NCBI RefSeq assembly: GCF_900094585.1
Contig: NZ_FMAG01000015.1
Span: 1-64,000 of the forward strand
Direction: 5' to 3'
DNA: 64,000 nt
DNA from: Martinezella multihospitum
GTDB taxonomy: Bacteria; Pseudomonadota; Alphaproteobacteria; Rhizobiales; Rhizobiaceae
Part shown: one piece after another, positions 35,872-44,260 of the stretch
Position numbering within the stretch: the first letter of the stretch is position 1
How the letters are laid out: each line of letters begins with the position of its first letter
Translations under genes and position numbers: made by a program
Notes under the pieces: model-generated
Told to the model about the DNA's origin: nothing
Databases searched by the model: none
The model's input: only the letters and a program-made list of their open reading frames with translations

Positions 35872-37116
35872 TCATTCGGTGGCAGTCTTGTTCATAGCGA
35901 CCTTGGCAGATTCGACCTGAGGGTCGACAACCGAGCCCGGACGCGCCATCGGGATGCCACCTACGATGACCTTGTCGGTGGCCGTCAGGCCAGAGCGAAC
36001 AACGCGCAGGCCATTGCGCAGGTCGCCGAGCTCGACCGGCTTCGGCACGACCACATTCTTGTCGCTGACGGTCAGGACAATATGCGAAGACTGGTCGGCA
36101 AGTACGGAGGCGTCAGGCACAAGGAGCGCCGGAGCCGGAGCGGTCAGCCCGATGCGAACGCGGGCAAACTGACCGGGCGCCAGGAAGAGATCGGGATTCT
36201 TGAAGGTTGCGCGGGCGTGGATCGTACCGCTCGAGCGATCGACCGCGTTGTCGAGGAAGTTCAGTGAGCCCTGAAGGCCATATTCGGTTTCATCGCTCAA
36301 CGATGCTTCGACCTTGTTGTCGAGCGAGCCGCTCTGCTTCTGGCGCTGGCGCTGGAACGTCAGGTAATCCTGTTCGCTCATGTCGAAGTCGAGATAGATC
36401 GGGTCGAGCGAGACGAGCGTTGCAAGCAAGGTCGTCGGGCTGGCCGCAGCGCGGCTGCCGGCAATCAGGCCACCGGACGAGACCTGTCGAGCCCCGATGC
36501 GGCCGGTGAAGGGCGCCGTCACCTTCGTATATTCGAGATCGAGCTGAGCGTTGCGGATCTGTGACTGTGCGTCATCGATCGCGGCCTGCGCGGCCTGTTG
36601 CTCGGAAACGCGCTGATCGAGGATTTCGCGGGTCGAATTGCCGGTCTTGAGGAGCGCCTGCACCCGATCTAGCTGGTTCGTTGCGAGGTTATACCGTGCC
36701 TTGGCGGTTTCAAGCGCCGCATTGGCCTGGGCGAGCTTGATCTCGTACGGGCGGGGATCGATGACGAAGAGAAGATCGCCCTTATGAACGATCTGACCGT
36801 CCTCGAAATGGATTTCAGAGAGCGTGCCGCCGACCTGGGCGCGCAGCTCGACCTTATTGACCGCCGAGAACTGGCCAATCGCTCCAAGGCGTGTATCGAC
36901 GTCGCGCTGGACCGGGTTGCTGACGGTCACGGCAGCAAGCGGCGCAGCGGGCGCAACCGAAGCCTGCGAGGTCTCCTGGCTGAAGTAGGCGAAGCCGCCC
37001 ACGCCGCCAGCGACGATCGCCGTGAAGAGGGGGAGCTGCCAGCGCAAGCCCTTGTGGCTACGTGCTTTATTGGAAACGGTGGTGTCGACCGGGGATCTCA
37101 TAACAAAGTCGCTCAT
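35872..37116 (-). CDS. RND efflux periplasmic adaptor (AcrA/MexA, HlyD family)
   Basis: 414 aa from ATG at 37116 (AGAAGGAAAACCC upstream). Membrane anchor LPLFTAIVAGGVGGFAYFS, lipoyl half-motifs VELRAQVGGTLSEIHFEDGQ and YTKVTAPFTGRIGARQVSSG, and a coiled coil between them (ATNQLDRVQALLKTGNSTRE). It is a membrane-fusion protein connecting pump and outer-membrane channel. Divergent from a TetR gene that probably represses it. Separated from the pump gene by 293 bases carrying an extra promoter. Confidence 0.93.
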   Translation of the reverse strand: MSDFVMRSPVDTTVSNKARSHKGLRWQLPLFTAIVAGGVGGFAYFSQETSQASVAPAAPLAAVTVSNPVQRDVDTRLGAIGQFSAVNKVELRAQVGGTLSEIHFEDGQIVHKGDLLFVIDPRPYEIKLAQANAALETAKARYNLATNQLDRVQALLKTGNSTREILDQRVSEQQAAQAAIDDAQSQIRNAQLDLEYTKVTAPFTGRIGARQVSSGGLIAGSRAAASPTTLLATLVSLDPIYLDFDMSEQDYLTFQRQRQKQSGSLDNKVEASLSDETEYGLQGSLNFLDNAVDRSSGTIHARATFKNPDLFLAPGQFARVRIGLTAPAPALLVPDASVLADQSSHIVLTVSDKNVVVPKPVELGDLRNGLRVVRSGLTATDKVIVGGIPMARPGSVVDPQVESAKVAMNKTATE

Positions 37117-37230
37117 GACGGGTTTTCCTTCTGGTTTGAGAGATATTTCGAAAGGGTCTTTATTTTTGGAGTAACTGCTCCTATAATCACCAATATGGCG
37201 AAAGCCTAAACACGTCAAGCGAATTTTGGA
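37117..37230. promoter_or_regulatory. divergent control region of RND adaptor and TetR
   Basis: AT-rich region with an inverted repeat TTTTGG / CCAAAA (37224-37245, 10-base spacer) that overlaps the start of the TetR gene and a GGAGT...CTCC element near 37168-37183. These are candidate sites for the local TetR. The ATCGAT-centred regulon palindrome is absent here. Confidence 0.45.
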
Positions 37231-37875
37231 GTGAAAATACCAAAAATGTTAGAGACACAAAAACGCGGCCGCGGTCGGCCGTCCAGATTCGACCGCTCAT
37301 CGGTGTTGCTCGAGGCAATGAAGCTGTTTTGGGAGAATGGCTACGAGGGTACGACCTTCGAGGAGCTCATCTCCAAGATGAGCATCAGCCCGTCGACATT
37401 CTATAATTCGTTCGGCAGCAAGGAGCGCCTTTATCGGGAGGCGACCGAGAACTTCATGGATCACGCGCAGACGTGGATCCAGGGCGCGCTGTCGGAAGAA
37501 GGAGCAACGACGCGTCAAGCTTTCACGCGTCTTCTGAAATCGGCCGCCGAAGAGCTCACGCGCGAGGACCTGCCACGCGGCTGTATGGTTTCGCTCTCGG
37601 GCACGCACCAGGCCCCCGATCTCACGCCGATCCGTGACATGATGGTCGAATATCGCGCGGCCTCCGAGGTCTACCTCGCCGATCGCATCCGAAAGGGGAT
37701 CAGGGACGGCGATATGCCCGACACGGTCGATGCCGACGGACTTGCCGCCTTGATCCATGCGATCATTCGCGGAATGGCCGTACAGGCGCGCGATGGCGCG
37801 AGCCGTGAGAAGCTTGAAACGATCGGCCGGATCGCGATGGAATCCTGGCCGGAAACGAGCAAGTTGGCGGCTTGA
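37231..37875 (+). CDS. TetR/AcrR family regulator of the RND pump
   Basis: 214 aa from GTG at 37231, or 209 aa from ATG at 37246. HTH: GTTFEELISKMSISPSTFYN, SFGSKERLYREATENF. Ligand domain with EDLPRGCMVSLSGTHQAP, the Cys-containing GC(L/M) position shared with NemR-type TetR proteins. Divergent from the adaptor gene, so a local repressor of the pump. Confidence 0.9.
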   Translation: MKIPKMLETQKRGRGRPSRFDRSSVLLEAMKLFWENGYEGTTFEELISKMSISPSTFYNSFGSKERLYREATENFMDHAQTWIQGALSEEGATTRQAFTRLLKSAAEELTREDLPRGCMVSLSGTHQAPDLTPIRDMMVEYRAASEVYLADRIRKGIRDGDMPDTVDADGLAALIHAIIRGMAVQARDGASREKLETIGRIAMESWPETSKLAA

Positions 37876-38101
37876 CATGACCTGCGAGCTGGATCGCGCG
37901 CGGCGGACGTCGCGTGCGGCGCTCACTCACCCTGTGCGCCGAGGATCGAAGGCGTTTCAGGATTGATCTTCCGAGAGACGAAGAATGACGCTCGTGCCCA
38001 TCATGAGGGACGGGAGCGGCCGTGCGACTTGGCGAGGGCGGTCCTTTGCAAGCCGCGATCACGGCTGGCGGCCGTGATATTCAGGCCGACTGGTTTTGCC
38101 G

Positions 38102-39415
38102 CTAGGCGTTGGGCACGCACGGCGGTGCGGTGCGCCCTGGGCCAAGCAAGTAGGCGCCGATCGCAGCGAGCTGAATAACAACCGACGCGACGAAAATGAT
38201 CTCGTCCGACCAAAGTTCGCGGAAAAGACCGAACACGGCGGGCGCAATCGCATAGGCGCCTTGGGAAATGGCGACGATCAAGGCCACGGCGCGCGCAGCA
38301 TCTTCCTTGGAGAATTCGAGATTGGCGATCACCGGCGGAACGGAGATGGCATTGCCGACCCCGAGGCCGAAGAGTACGACGCCGACGACGAGAAGGGCGG
38401 GATTGCTTCCATCGGCGACGAGCAGCACGACGCATCCGAGCGCCTGCGCGACGAGGCTGTACGATGCGATAGCACGCCAATTCGAGGTGCCTGATGCACG
38501 CCAGCCGACGGCAACACGGCCGAGGACTGCAGCAACGCCTGACGCGCCGGCTGCGAGCCCCGCGCCTTGCCTTCCGAGTGCCGGCGCCAGCACCGAGACG
38601 AGGTGTGCGACCAGCCCGGTCTGCGCGAACAGGGCTAGGGTCATCCCGATGCAAAGCGTAAGAAAGGCTCGATCGTGGAAGAGGCGACGGGGCACCGACG
38701 CGGTAGCCGGCGCACCGGACGCGGCGACGGAAGGAACGAAAGCGATCGGCGGGGCGCCGTCAGGCGCCTGGTGGAGGCTCTCCGGTGTTCGCGCGAGCAC
38801 GAAGACAGCCAGGATGCCAAGCGTGACGAGCATTGCCACGCAGACCACGAGTGCGGCGGCCGGGAAGCCGATCGTATCGATCAGTGCGACCCAGAACGGT
38901 GAGAAGATCACGCCTCCGACGCTGCCGCCGTTAAACGCAACACCGAGCGCCAGGGGGCGTTTGGCGGCAAACCACGGTGAAACGATCGCATTGACGGCGA
39001 CTGCGCCGAGAGCGGACCATCCGATGCCCGATAGGAACGCAGCCGCGTAAAGCTGCCACGGCGTGTTCGCGACGGCCCAGCCGAGGACTCCGGCCGCCAT
39101 GACGACGCCGCCGATGAAAGTGACGATCGGCAGTCCGAAACGCCGATAAAGGCGAGGCATGTTCGGGATGAGAGCGAGGCCGACGAGGAAATGCAGAGTG
39201 ACGGCGCCTGAGATGAGCGCGATCGGCCAGCCTCGCGATTGATGCACGACCTCAAGGTAGACGGGTGGGCCATAAAAACCGGTGCCCCAGCCAAACACAG
39301 CGACTGTAAAAGCTGCAACGACGACCTTCCAGCCAAAGAAGCTACGTTCGGCGTTGACCGCGTCGATCACGGCCTCCACCGGTGCGTTGGTGACGTTGGG
39401 GTTGTGATTGGCCAC
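38102..39415 (-). CDS. MFS transporter (OFA/monocarboxylate-like)
   Basis: 437 aa, about 12 membrane spans. The N-terminus FGWGTGFYGPPVYLEVVHQS and RLYRRFGLPIVTFIGGVVMA are typical of the OFA/MCT-like MFS group, transporters of small organic anions. It is the last gene of the isochorismatase operon, so it may export or import that pathway's metabolite. Confidence 0.83.
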   Translation of the reverse strand: MANHNPNVTNAPVEAVIDAVNAERSFFGWKVVVAAFTVAVFGWGTGFYGPPVYLEVVHQSRGWPIALISGAVTLHFLVGLALIPNMPRLYRRFGLPIVTFIGGVVMAAGVLGWAVANTPWQLYAAAFLSGIGWSALGAVAVNAIVSPWFAAKRPLALGVAFNGGSVGGVIFSPFWVALIDTIGFPAAALVVCVAMLVTLGILAVFVLARTPESLHQAPDGAPPIAFVPSVAASGAPATASVPRRLFHDRAFLTLCIGMTLALFAQTGLVAHLVSVLAPALGRQGAGLAAGASGVAAVLGRVAVGWRASGTSNWRAIASYSLVAQALGCVVLLVADGSNPALLVVGVVLFGLGVGNAISVPPVIANLEFSKEDAARAVALIVAISQGAYAIAPAVFGLFRELWSDEIIFVASVVIQLAAIGAYLLGPGRTAPPCVPNA

Positions 39416-39481
39416 GACGATATCTCCTACGCGCCTTTACACACGCGTCGGGAGCCGCCCGAGCGGCCCCCGACCAGCGCG

Positions 39482-39874
39482 TCAGTAAACGGTGTTGCCG
39501 TTCTTGGAGGTGGCAGGGACCGGAGCGAAGACGTCCCAATGCTCGACGAGCTTACCGTTCTTGACGCGGAACATGTCGATGCCAACATCGCCGTTCTCGC
39601 TGACAAGGCCGGTCCAGTATGCGTGGACCGCGACCAGGTCGCCGTCGGCCAGGACGTGCCGGATATCGCCTTTGGCATTGGGGAAAGCGGTCAGGAAGCC
39701 GTTGATGAAGGCCCGGAGGCCTTCGACGCCATCCTCGGCGGCCGCGGTGTGCTGGATGTAGGTATCGCCGACATAGCGGGCGATCGCGCCGTCGACGTCA
39801 CCGTCGAAATGCGCTTCCTTATAGAAGGCCAGGACCGTCTTCTTGTTCTGTTCGGTAAGGCTCTCAGTTGTCAT
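39482..39874 (-). CDS. SnoaL/NTF2-like protein
   Basis: 130 aa from ATG at 39874. NTF2-like cone fold: NKKTVLAFYKEAHFDGDVDG, YVGDTYIQHTAAAEDGVEGL, FRVKNGKLVEHWDVF. Polyketide cyclase/SnoaL-like proteins may be isomerases, hydrolases or ligand-binding proteins; the His and Asp (QHTAAAEDG) fit a ligand pocket. Fourth gene of the operon. Confidence 0.87.
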   Translation of the reverse strand: MTTESLTEQNKKTVLAFYKEAHFDGDVDGAIARYVGDTYIQHTAAAEDGVEGLRAFINGFLTAFPNAKGDIRHVLADGDLVAVHAYWTGLVSENGDVGIDMFRVKNGKLVEHWDVFAPVPATSKNGNTVY

Positions 39875-40099
39875 GGTGTTATTCCAATCGTGCGTTGCCG
39901 CCGGCGTTGGCCGTTGCGGGTGAATTCTTGTTGGAGAGGGGCGAAAGCAGCACCCGATCACGGGCACAGGTGCTCGGCTGGTGGGTGACCTTGCGTTCTA
40001 TTCAGCACGCGGCGCAGTGCGAGGGGGGCCGCAAAGCGCCGCGTGGAGAACGTCCCCCGGCCAATGTGACGGGAGACGTTTGATGCAGTCCGCGGCCGC
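39875..40099. other. intra-operon gap of 225 bases
   Basis: No gene seen between the cupin stop and the SnoaL-like start. The gap is large for an operon, so an internal promoter is possible, but no regulon palindrome is present. Confidence 0.4.
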
Positions 40100-40573
40100 C
40101 TATTCGGTGACGGGGGGAATCTGCGCGTCGAACTTGTTCTGCTGGACGATGTAGATTTCGCATGCCTGCTTGGAGACGCACGACGTGGTATGAGCCTGCT
40201 TGCCACGCTGATACCAGTACGACCCCGGCCCAAGCTTCTGAGGCTTCTGCCCCGGCTGATAGTTTTCCAACTGCCCTTTGATGACGACTGCGTAATAGTC
40301 GTAGGTGTGGCTGTGAAGCTTGCTTACAAAACCCGGATCGAACCGGAAGAAGGCGCCGTGAGCCCCCTTGGTCGCATCTCCCCAGACGTTGGAGAACTTG
40401 ATGCCAGTCTTGGGGTTAACACCCCTCGCACCTGTGTCATTGAACGAGAACTCGCTGGCCGGCTTGGTGACGGATTCGCCGCCGTAGGCCGGAGGATAGG
40501 ACGAGTCCTGTGCCTGGGCGGCGGTCGCGAACACGAGCGCTGCCAAGGCGGCAACCGTGACGAACTTTTTCAT
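40100..40573 (-). CDS. exported cupin-domain protein
   Basis: 157 aa from ATG at 40573 (CAGGAGAAATACC upstream). Signal peptide KKFVTVAALAALVFATAAQA. The mature part has a cupin-like barrel with HSHTYDYYAVVIKGQLENYQ as the metal-binding motif and LGPGSYWYQRGKQAHTTSC. It resembles DUF4437-type periplasmic proteins. Possible function: binding or modifying a small electrophile; the substrate is unknown. Confidence 0.82.
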   Translation of the reverse strand: MKKFVTVAALAALVFATAAQAQDSSYPPAYGGESVTKPASEFSFNDTGARGVNPKTGIKFSNVWGDATKGAHGAFFRFDPGFVSKLHSHTYDYYAVVIKGQLENYQPGQKPQKLGPGSYWYQRGKQAHTTSCVSKQACEIYIVQQNKFDAQIPPVTE

Positions 40574-40616
40574 GGTATTTCTCCTGGGGGTTTGTGCTGG
40601 CAATGAAAGTTCGGTG

Positions 40617-41405
40617 TCAGGCCGCCTTCGCGAGGGCATCGATGAACTTCGCCGCGAGTTCATGGTCCGACATTGGGTTCTGGGCGGTGATCAGCTCGCG
40701 ATCGACAACGACGAACGAGGTGAAGTTGTCGGCATTGACGACCTCGGCGCCGGCCGCCTCGAGGGCGTCGGGCATGTTGAAGATCAGCTTCTTGTGGAAG
40801 ACGTTGTCTTCGGCATATTCCTCTTCGCTGCGCGAGAAGACGGTCATCCGATAGCCGGCATACTGCCAGCCCTTGCCAAGTTCACGCGCCTTCACCTCAT
40901 TGCCCTCAATCAAAGCCGCGCGGAACTCGCGCGCCTTGTCGAGCGCCGCCAAGACACTGATCGGGCCGTGGCAGATCGCGGCGGTCGGCTTCTTGGCGCC
41001 ATGGAAGTAACGCAGCACTTCACCGGCATCGGGATCTTGCATGACGTCGACGATCGGTGCGTGACCGCCGGGGAAGAACACGCCGGCGAACCGTTCGAGC
41101 CCAGCATCGATCACCGAGCGGATCGTGCGGACGTCGTTCATCGAGGGATTGTTGTTGAAGAAGTCGCGAGCCTTCGTCCGGGCAGCGTCGTCCTGCGCGA
41201 AGTAGATCAGTGCATCAGAATCTTTATCCATATGCGGCTTCTCGCCGGTCGGCGTGGCGAGGACGAAATCGTAGCCGGCGGCGACGAGCGCCATCAGCGG
41301 AACAGCGGTTTCGTTGAGGAATTGGCCGATCGTGATCGTGCCGCCGCCTTTTGCTTCAAGCTCGGTCGCGTTCGAACCGATGACGAGGATGGTACCCTTA
41401 CTCAT
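40617..41405 (-). CDS. DJ-1/PfpI family protein (HchA/Hsp31-like)
   Basis: 262 aa. Nucleophile elbow AAICHGPISVLAAL (Cys followed by His) in the DJ-1/PfpI superfamily; FFPGGHAPIVDVMQDPD supplies the adjacent acid site. Hsp31/HchA-type members act as glyoxalase III, deglycase or chaperone. Placed with an isochorismatase-like hydrolase and regulated by the same operators as the OYE, which is consistent with reactive-carbonyl detoxification. ATG at 41405. Confidence 0.9.
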   Translation of the reverse strand: MSKGTILVIGSNATELEAKGGGTITIGQFLNETAVPLMALVAAGYDFVLATPTGEKPHMDKDSDALIYFAQDDAARTKARDFFNNNPSMNDVRTIRSVIDAGLERFAGVFFPGGHAPIVDVMQDPDAGEVLRYFHGAKKPTAAICHGPISVLAALDKAREFRAALIEGNEVKARELGKGWQYAGYRMTVFSRSEEEYAEDNVFHKKLIFNMPDALEAAGAEVVNADNFTSFVVVDRELITAQNPMSDHELAAKFIDALAKAA

Positions 41406-41541
41406 GTTAATCTCCAGTGGTCGATAAATTGGTGGTGCTTGTTTGCGGGTGGTCCTGAATGGGCGCGCAACTCAAGTCTCAGGAGCGCGCCAAATCGAAT
41501 GTCGGTTGGTCCGCGGCAGCCCGCGGACGCTTGGCCGGGTC

Positions 41542-42231
41542 TCAGGCTTTCGCCTTGGCGGCTTCGGCCATGCGGCGGACGGTCTCTTCGGTGGTCCAAA
41601 CCGCGCCGGCCATGAACCGCCAATTGATCATGGCAGCGTCCAGACCCGAGCCTTCCTCGTTCGCAGCGGCGGCGACGGCATCGCGCACCATTACGGTTTC
41701 GAAGCCGTCACGGATGAGGTTGCGCATGTGGTCTTCGAGGCAGAGGTTTGCGACCGGGCCCGCCATGATGACCGTCTCGATCTTCCGGCGGCGCAGAAGG
41801 TAGGCGAGGTCATTGGTTGGCGCGTAGGTGACGTGGCGCGACACGATGGTCGTGTTCTCGTCTTCCATATAGGCGCGGAAACGGTCCGGGACGTCCGCGC
41901 CGCCGCCGGGTACGTCATGAGTGTGAAGCGGGCTCTCGCGAGCGACCACACCGCCATGAAGCGCGAGATCTTCCATGGGGCTGAGCTGCGTCTTGCCCTT
42001 ATGGTCGTGTGGGAAGAAGTAATGCGGCGACATGAATACCGGATAGCCGTGTTCCTTGGCGGCCTTCAGCAAGGTCTCAAGGTTCGCATTCACATTGTTC
42101 TTCTTCATCAGCTCCTCGATCATGACGAAGTATTTGCCGCCGTCCGTGAGGAAGTCGTTCTGGATATCGACGAGTACGAGCGCGGTCCGGTCACCGCTGA
42201 TCTCCATGTTGACCTTGTGTTCGAACAGCAT
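41542..42231 (-). CDS. isochorismatase-like cysteine hydrolase
   Basis: 229 aa, ATG at 42231 with AAGGAG upstream. ALVLVDIQNDFL carries the catalytic Asp, and the region VIMAGPVANLCLEDHMRNLI contains the catalytic Cys of the isochorismatase/nicotinamidase fold (normally G-x-x-x-x-x-C-V). Substrates of this family are amides, carbamates and ureides. First gene of a five-gene operon behind operators 10 and 11. Confidence 0.9.
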   Translation of the reverse strand: MLFEHKVNMEISGDRTALVLVDIQNDFLTDGGKYFVMIEELMKKNNVNANLETLLKAAKEHGYPVFMSPHYFFPHDHKGKTQLSPMEDLALHGGVVARESPLHTHDVPGGGADVPDRFRAYMEDENTTIVSRHVTYAPTNDLAYLLRRRKIETVIMAGPVANLCLEDHMRNLIRDGFETVMVRDAVAAAANEEGSGLDAAMINWRFMAGAVWTTEETVRRMAEAAKAKA

Positions 42232-42293
42232 TTGAAAGCTCCTTGAAATTTCGGGCGCGTCTGCGCGGTGTCGGTCCTCTGGATAGGTTTTCG

Positions 42294-42311
42294 CTACCTA
42301 TCGATAGATAG
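42294..42311 (-). promoter_or_regulatory. regulon operator 10 (isochorismatase operon, proximal)
   Basis: CTACCTATCGATAGATAG, 17 of 18 matches; flanking G and C extend the symmetry. It overlaps the -10 of the operon promoter. Confidence 0.82.
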
Positions 42312-42337
42312 CTAGATGAGGCGGATTGCGGAGTCAA
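42309..42337 (-). promoter_or_regulatory. promoter of the isochorismatase operon
   Basis: Minus strand TTGACT (42337-42332), 17 bases, TAGCTA (42314-42309). Bracketed by operators 10 and 11. Confidence 0.58.
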
Positions 42338-42340
42338 GCT

Positions 42341-42358
42341 CTATCTATCGATAGACCG
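42341..42358 (-). promoter_or_regulatory. regulon operator 11 (isochorismatase operon, distal)
   Basis: CTATCTATCGATAGACCG, 16 of 18 matches. Located immediately upstream of the -35; 47 bases from operator 10, centre to centre. Confidence 0.75.
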
Positions 42359-42427
42359 GCTATGATGGAGCCCAGGCTTCCAGCACTGCCCGCTCCTGGC
42401 CCGCATCCTGCGATGGCAGTTTCTCTT

Positions 42428-42445
42428 TGTCTATCGATAGATAGA
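42428..42445. promoter_or_regulatory. regulon operator 12 (between isochorismatase operon and luxI)
   Basis: TTGTCTATCGATAGATAG, 16 of 18 matches. It is 218 bases before luxI and 87 bases from operator 11, so it could be an auxiliary site for the operon or a control site for luxI. Confidence 0.7.
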
Positions 42446-42662
42446 GGGGTTTTCGAGGCGGCTGCAAGTGGATTTGAGTGAGTGATCGTGCGGCACTCGG
42501 CCCCAAATGAATTTTTTGAGACAGGTGCCGTGGGCTCGGAGCTGGAGTGCTCGAACCGCCGAAGGACGCGTCGCCCTGTGCGTTGGTGGAGCTTTCGCTC
42601 CATACCTGCGCGCGCGGCTTCATGAACAAATTCGCCTCGTCTTTCCAAGCCGAGGTTTAATC
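42446..42662. other. luxI upstream region
   Basis: About 217 bases with no gene. A small hairpin TGGAGC (42587-42592) / GCTCCA (42597-42602) precedes luxI. I see no clear lux or tra box of 18-20 bases. Confidence 0.4.
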
Positions 42663-43286
42663 ATGCTTAAAATCCTGCCTGGCTCGGACATCGGCAAGCA
42701 TTCGGCGCTGATGGACCGGGTTTTTCGTTTCCGCCACAAAATATTCGTCGAAGAAAAGGGCTGGGAGGATCTGCGTCAGCCCGACGGCTTAGAGCGCGAT
42801 CAATTCGACGATGCGCACGCGATCCACCAGATTTGTCTGCGCGGTGACGCGATCGTGGGTTATCAGCGCCTGCTTCCGACGACGCGGCCGCATCTTCTCA
42901 CCGACGTTCTCGGTGATCTGTGCCGGCGTCCGCCACCACGCGGCCCGCGCGTCTTCGAATGGACGCGGTTCTGCGTTGCTCGCGGGCAGCGCGAGATGCG
43001 CCCGCGTGGCGACAGCCCATTCCTCGAGCTCGCGCAGGGTGTCGTCGAGTGGGGAATGGCGAACCGCGTCGACACGGTCACCGTCGCGATCGACTGGCGG
43101 CTCATGGTGATCGCCATGCAACTGCGCTTCTTCGTTCGGCCGCTCGGATTTCCGGCCAGGATCGGCCGCGACGAGGTGGTCGCCCTCCGCATGTCCTTCA
43201 ACCACGAAACCCTGTCGGCGCTCCACGCGGCGCGGGGGTGCACGCATTCTGTCCTTAGGGACGCATCATGGCCGACAGCCGCCTAG
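42663..43286 (+). CDS. acyl-homoserine-lactone synthase (LuxI/TraI family)
   Basis: 207 aa from ATG at 42663 (GAGG upstream); upstream in-frame ATG codons are less likely. The LuxI invariant residues are all present: R24, F28, W34 in FRFRHKIFVEEKGW, E44, D46 and D49 in ERDQFDD, R69, E99 and R102 in FEWTRF. It makes an N-acyl-homoserine lactone from SAM and an acyl-ACP. No luxR-type regulator gene is seen in the window. Its place ahead of a conjugation region recalls traI of rhizobial plasmids, where quorum sensing controls transfer. Confidence 0.92.
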   Translation: MLKILPGSDIGKHSALMDRVFRFRHKIFVEEKGWEDLRQPDGLERDQFDDAHAIHQICLRGDAIVGYQRLLPTTRPHLLTDVLGDLCRRPPPRGPRVFEWTRFCVARGQREMRPRGDSPFLELAQGVVEWGMANRVDTVTVAIDWRLMVIAMQLRFFVRPLGFPARIGRDEVVALRMSFNHETLSALHAARGCTHSVLRDASWPTAA

Positions 43287-43316
43287 ACCAAACCGCAATG
43301 AACTAAGGAACCACCA

Positions 43317-43562
43317 GTGATTCGAACTGCTGATACCAAGATCGTCGCCTCCGAACTTCACGCCCGATACGAGCCTGACCGCGCGGTGACGCTCATCGGG
43401 CGCACGCTGCAGAAGGCGCTCTTCGCCGGCCGCTCAGACGAAGTTGTCTTCTGGGCGCTGGTGCACGCGCACTATAGGGGCGGCGATCTCTGCGCCTCGG
43501 TCGAGGAGCAACTGAACGCTTTTTCTCACTTTATCCTCCGTGATCCGAGTGAGCTGAACTAG
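43317..43562 (+). CDS. small protein downstream of luxI
   Basis: 81 aa, GTG start at 43317 with AAGGAA upstream. It is helical and His/Trp-containing (FWALVHAHYRGGDLCASVEE), with no recognised family. The 30-base gap from luxI suggests co-transcription. Small ORFs after luxI are common in rhizobia and may modulate signal production, but nothing in this sequence proves it. Confidence 0.55.
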   Translation: MIRTADTKIVASELHARYEPDRAVTLIGRTLQKALFAGRSDEVVFWALVHAHYRGGDLCASVEEQLNAFSHFILRDPSELN

Positions 43563-43567
43563 CGAAC

Positions 43568-44260
43568 TTATATCTCGGTCGGGCCGACGATGATCGATGC
43601 GCTTGAAGCGGACGGTGGGTTCGACGCGATTCCGGTTGATGTCGGGAAATCGCCGGGGCCGGTCGGCGCTTGGACACATACATTCGACTGCTGGCCGGTA
43701 AAGCAGGACACGTCATAGCCAGCGCCGCGCACCAGATAGGTGCAGACGCTGACGCCGTTGCCATCCTTCACGTTCTGGGCGTTGCAATCGCCTCCTGCGA
43801 CGTAATTGGCGAGTTTTCCCTTGCCACCGCACCCAAACTGGCAGGCCATCAGGATCGCGGATTGATCGACCGTCGCGCACTTGCCGCCGGAGCATACCTG
43901 TTGGCCAACGATCGACGTGAGGCCGTTCTTCTGCGCCTTCGACCACTCGTCTTGCTCGTACTGGGTCCACGCCGCGGTCTGAGCCGACGGGTTGTTGAGG
44001 AAGCTCTCGGCGCTGCCGTTGTAATATTGCTCGAACGTCCCCGGGCAGAACTGAAAGGCGCCAAGGCACCCAAACTGGTTCGTCGTGCCGAAGTTTCCCT
44101 CGCTCGCGGAAACCTTCGAGGCGAAATCGGCGCAGTTCGACGGGATGCCGGCTGAAGTGAGATTAGCTGCCGTTTCGCCGGCGAAGGCGACGGCGGCGGA
44201 CAGGCAAATTAGCAGGCCTGCATCCGCGAGCGACTGGCGGAGAACGCGGGGCAAGATCAT
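43568..44260 (-). CDS. lytic-transglycosylase-like exported protein of the transfer region
   Basis: 230 aa with an N-terminal hydrophobic signal (LLICLSAAVAFAGE). KVSASEGNFGTTNQFGCLGA followed by FQFCPGTFEQYY resembles the catalytic Glu region and GAYQF motif of SLT/lysozyme-like enzymes, with several Cys that may form disulfides. Likely opens peptidoglycan for the secretion apparatus. Last gene of the minus-strand accessory operon; ATG overlaps the previous stop (ATGA). Confidence 0.65.
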   Translation of the reverse strand: MILPRVLRQSLADAGLLICLSAAVAFAGETAANLTSAGIPSNCADFASKVSASEGNFGTTNQFGCLGAFQFCPGTFEQYYNGSAESFLNNPSAQTAAWTQYEQDEWSKAQKNGLTSIVGQQVCSGGKCATVDQSAILMACQFGCGGKGKLANYVAGGDCNAQNVKDGNGVSVCTYLVRGAGYDVSCFTGQQSNVCVQAPTGPGDFPTSTGIASNPPSASSASIIVGPTEI

